Part shown: positions 61,248 through 64,000 of the stretch, piece by piece
Layout: every line of letters starts with the position of its first letter
Position numbering within the stretch: position 1 is the stretch's first letter
DNA from: Schistosoma mansoni
Lineage: Eukaryota > Platyhelminthes > Trematoda > Strigeidida > Schistosomatidae
Assembly (NCBI RefSeq): GCF_000237925.1
Contig: NC_031500.1
Span: 10,627,753 to 10,691,752, forward strand
Length of the DNA: 64,000 bases
Reading direction: 5' to 3'
Translations under genes and position numbers: made by a program
The notes under the pieces: model-generated
Databases searched by the model: none
What the model saw: the letters and a program-made list of their open reading frames with translations, nothing else
Told to the model about the DNA's origin: nothing

Positions 61248-61714
61248 TGTTATATCCTGACGATAATAAATGAGTGGTAGCCGTTAAGAATTAATTATGG
61301 ACTAATATTTTTATAGCATGACTATTAAGTAACTATATTATATGTATAGACATGTTCCTTTCATTATAAGCTTCTAGTTGACCTCTTGAATACTACTATA
61401 CGATTTACTATTGTTAAGATATTTCTAATTTATTAGTAACAGTCTCTCACAATCATAGCCACTTTTGATTTGATGTTGTATAATTGTTATTTGTATTTGA
61501 TGGTATGATGTGCTGTGGTTTGTTTGCATATCAACCCAGTATATTTAAAATATATGATTTGGATAGTGGAGGCTGATATTGGTGTTCTGGACTAAACCGG
61601 TTGGGTTAGAAGAGAAGCTATTATCTTGGTGGACCGATAAGAACTCAGGATTGACTCTGGACTGTTCGTACTGGTTTGTGCGTCATCGGTTCGGTCAGTC
61701 ATAAGAACATAACA
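61248..61714 (-). repeat. Solo-LTR-like repeat L, copy 4
   Basis: 467 bp, ends TGTTAT and ATAACA, inverted relative to copy 3 about 4.5 kb away and close to it in sequence. No exact target duplication. Confidence 0.7.
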
Positions 61715-62339
61715 CCTCAAATTGAATAAAAATAAGCAACCATATAACTGGAAATTTTTTAAAAATTATTAAAATCTAAGTAAAATTCAATTGCATGCAC
61801 TCATATATTATTTTCCCACACAATATGCTATACGAATTGATATTGTGACATGCAGCAGGAGAGAAAACATCTCACTAAATTGTTAGGTGGTTGAAGTTAG
61901 TTGAGAGGATAGCCTGGTTGATCTTGGTTTCATAATATGCGGTGACTGTTAGTACAGAGCGTCTACAGTTTTTAGACAACTGATACTCCCTATGATATTT
62001 AAACCGGTTTCAGTCAGCCACACAATCTGAGATGAGTTTCAAGTGATCTAATTTAAGACTGAGTTGTTTATAATTGATTAACCACTAATCGCACGAGGTA
62101 GTTTATACTATAGAGGAATTCAGATAAAAATACACGATGTAAATATACAATCTGCCATGTAAATCACATTTTTTACTCAATTTTCATAAAAACTAATTAA
62201 ATAGTACAATAAAGCGACAGAAAACAAACATTTGAAATTAAATATTGGAAAAGAAATAATACTGTGGCGGCAAATAAATCCCAAACATCAATAGCTCTGC
62301 AAGTTCTCGAGATTGGATGCTGACCACATTAGTTTTAAT
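61715..62339. other. No feature recognised
   Basis: AT-rich. Confidence 0.35.
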
Positions 62340-62590
62340 GGACTCACCTAGCTGAAGGCGCTCGGTCATGTATCCTCACCAGATCACGAGTGGGAACATC
62401 TTGCTCAACTTCTCCTGCGATCGCTAGCCAGTTTAGAGCAGTCACTTCTCGATATATTCATAACCAATAAAATATATCCCCGAACTTCTTCGCTTCTGAC
62501 TTTTGATTTCATCGGGTGGGCACGATTCAATTATAGGTGTTGCTGGTTAAAGTGTTGTCAAACCACAATACTTGTAGCATCATCAATAGC
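62340..62590 (+). repeat. Diverged dispersed repeat S, copy 2
   Basis: Partner of 3760-4030 (shared AGGTGTT, AAGTGTTGTCAAAC and AATACTTGTRG blocks). Confidence 0.4.
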
Positions 62591-63261
62591 AATAACCTGA
62601 TTAACACAATAAGCTAATTATTATGTTAAACATGTCATTCCTCTGTGGATGAATAACATGTTTATTTTTATTTTAGGCATGATAATGATTATAGAACTAG
62701 AGCATACTAAACAAATGTCTGATTTTGAACTTCTCAGTTGATTTCTGCCTTGAACAGTCATTCAAAGATTAGATGATAGATAGTTTTGGATCAAAAAATT
62801 AAATGATGAACTGGAGATATAAAATTTGTTTATTCTGTAAATGACTTATTGACAAACACTTACTTTACTGAGAAATAAATCAAATGTAGTATAGAGTTTA
62901 TTGAAACTGCTCGAAATTCAATATTCAGTAACATATAGCTTGTATGGTCTTATATCGTTGATAGAATACTATCGATCGTGTTGCAATATGACCATTAGTC
63001 CAAGTGACCCAACACTATGTTTTGATTTAAGGGATTTGAAGATGGTAGTTTATGTCAAATTTTTTGAAAAAATAATCTCAATACACTTTCACTTGTATTC
63101 AATGAAACACAATAATTTTTTCACAATTGATTGATCACTGGATGGTGATAAATATCATGTGTGTCAAGTCTTTCTTTGTGCAGATCGAATACTATCGACC
63201 AAGTTGTAATGTGGCCATCAACATTTTAAAAAAGAAAATCATAAAAGATAACATGCTCACT
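62591..63261. other. No gene; old repeat phrase near 62960 and 63125-63230
   Basis: Two diverged phrases of the GATAGAATACTATCGA type lie here and recur near 57120. No coding motif. Confidence 0.35.
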
Positions 63262-63605
63262 TATATAGTTGAGATCATGAGTCAACTGAAGCTGGACCAC
63301 CATGGAAAATCTGGAAGCACTGGAAGGCCGTTTAGTCCTGTTATGGGACTCGTAAGCAGTGTGCATCCACGATCGCGAGATTCGAACCCAGGACCTACCA
63401 GTCTATCGTTTAAGTGCTCTGACGCGAGACTGGCAGGTCCTGGGTTCGAATCTCACGAGGCGAGCTCGTGGATGCACACTGCTGAGGAGTCCCACAATAC
63501 GACGAAACAGCCGTCCACTGCTTCCAGGTTTTCCATGGTGGTCTAGCTCATGATCTCATCCTGAAAATTACTAAAATCTCCACAAAACCCCCTTCTGATA
63601 ATACT
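63262..63605. mobile_element. Large head-to-head inverted-dimer hammerhead SINE (H10)
   Basis: The left arm (minus) runs from the tail through a hammerhead with a CUUACGA core into the tRNA-like region. At about 63403 it joins a plus-strand copy starting in the tRNA-like region (CTATCGTTTAAGTGC), with CTGAGGAGTCCCACAATACG and the full tail. Both outer ends are SINE 3' tails. In the right arm the core is kept, but helix II and stem I have mismatches. Confidence 0.8.
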
Positions 63606-64000
63606 CACTTATGCTGTTTTCGGAAATCAAAATCATGTGATATTCAGTGCTATTTAGTTAGTTTTCAATTGTGTTTATCATTTTCAGTATCAAAAATAAA
63701 TAGTGATGAGAATATTCAACAACAACAAAAATAGGACATAACTTACACTTAATGGTTTAGTATTATTTCATAGGTTATTAACATCTTAGAAAGAGACACC
63801 TGCAGTGAACAAGAACACGTCTGGGGACAATCGAATGTATTCAAGCACAAATTACAGACTATCTCACTAAATTCTGATAACCATACAGTAGTAAACAGTT
63901 AATTTGCAAAATAATAACAAATTGTCTCAATCTTGATTCTTCCTTCTGTGAATATCAGTTCATCTTCTCTAATTCCATTGTTCATGCATTTTCGTACCGA
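63606..64000. other. No feature recognised
   Basis: AT-rich to the window end. Confidence 0.4.

Overview
The window reads as blood-fluke (Schistosoma) nuclear DNA. It is AT-rich and crowded with retroposons. The indicators are CsRn1/Boudicca-like LTR elements with a tRNA-Trp-type primer site and a CHCC gag knuckle, tRNA-headed short repeats carrying a hammerhead ribozyme (the Smα type known from schistosomes), LINEs with (GTAA)n or (TGAC)n tails, and introns of only 33-34 nt. The species is not resolved. Bases 1-97 are an assembly gap.

Layout: 98-8.9 kb is layered repeats: a LINE tail, a shortened Mag-type LTR element (788-3635), a CsRn1-like pol fossil (5.4-6.4 kb), and a LINE 5' end (7.1-8.2 kb). 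9.45-14.93 kb holds the clearest host gene, six phase-consistent exons encoding a mitochondrial fission regulator (MTFR1/FAM54) protein. 17.16-17.74 kb on the minus strand holds a small stathmin-domain gene with two micro-introns, with further exon-like sequence upstream. 18.3-35 kb is again repeats: a decayed LTR pol piece, a decayed LINE, an almost intact 3.2-kb LINE with 13-bp target duplications (25597-28797), a CR1/Jockey-like LINE relic, and a very young CsRn1/Boudicca-like element (30135-34741; its LTRs differ at one base by eye). 35950-36349 is a 400-bp element with perfect 41-bp inverted ends. 38.8-64 kb has few gene signals and is dominated by short interspersed repeats, solo-LTR-like copies and LINE tails.

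The most distinctive signal is the set of eleven hammerhead-SINE copies between 42.7 and 63.6 kb. Five are inverted dimers in which both outer ends are the SINE 3' tail. Two of these share the same internal junction and also hold the only two complete hammerhead cores seen. Other copies fall into groups with a substituted core base or a lost cleavage-side strand. A second recurrent theme is LINE derivatives made of only a head plus a tail (15.7 and 39.2 kb), apparently cut down from the same family as the LINE pieces at 7.1-8.2 and 43.4-44.2 kb.

The two host genes are unrelated in function and give no sign of working together. All comparisons were made by eye; identities, clades and counts are approximate.
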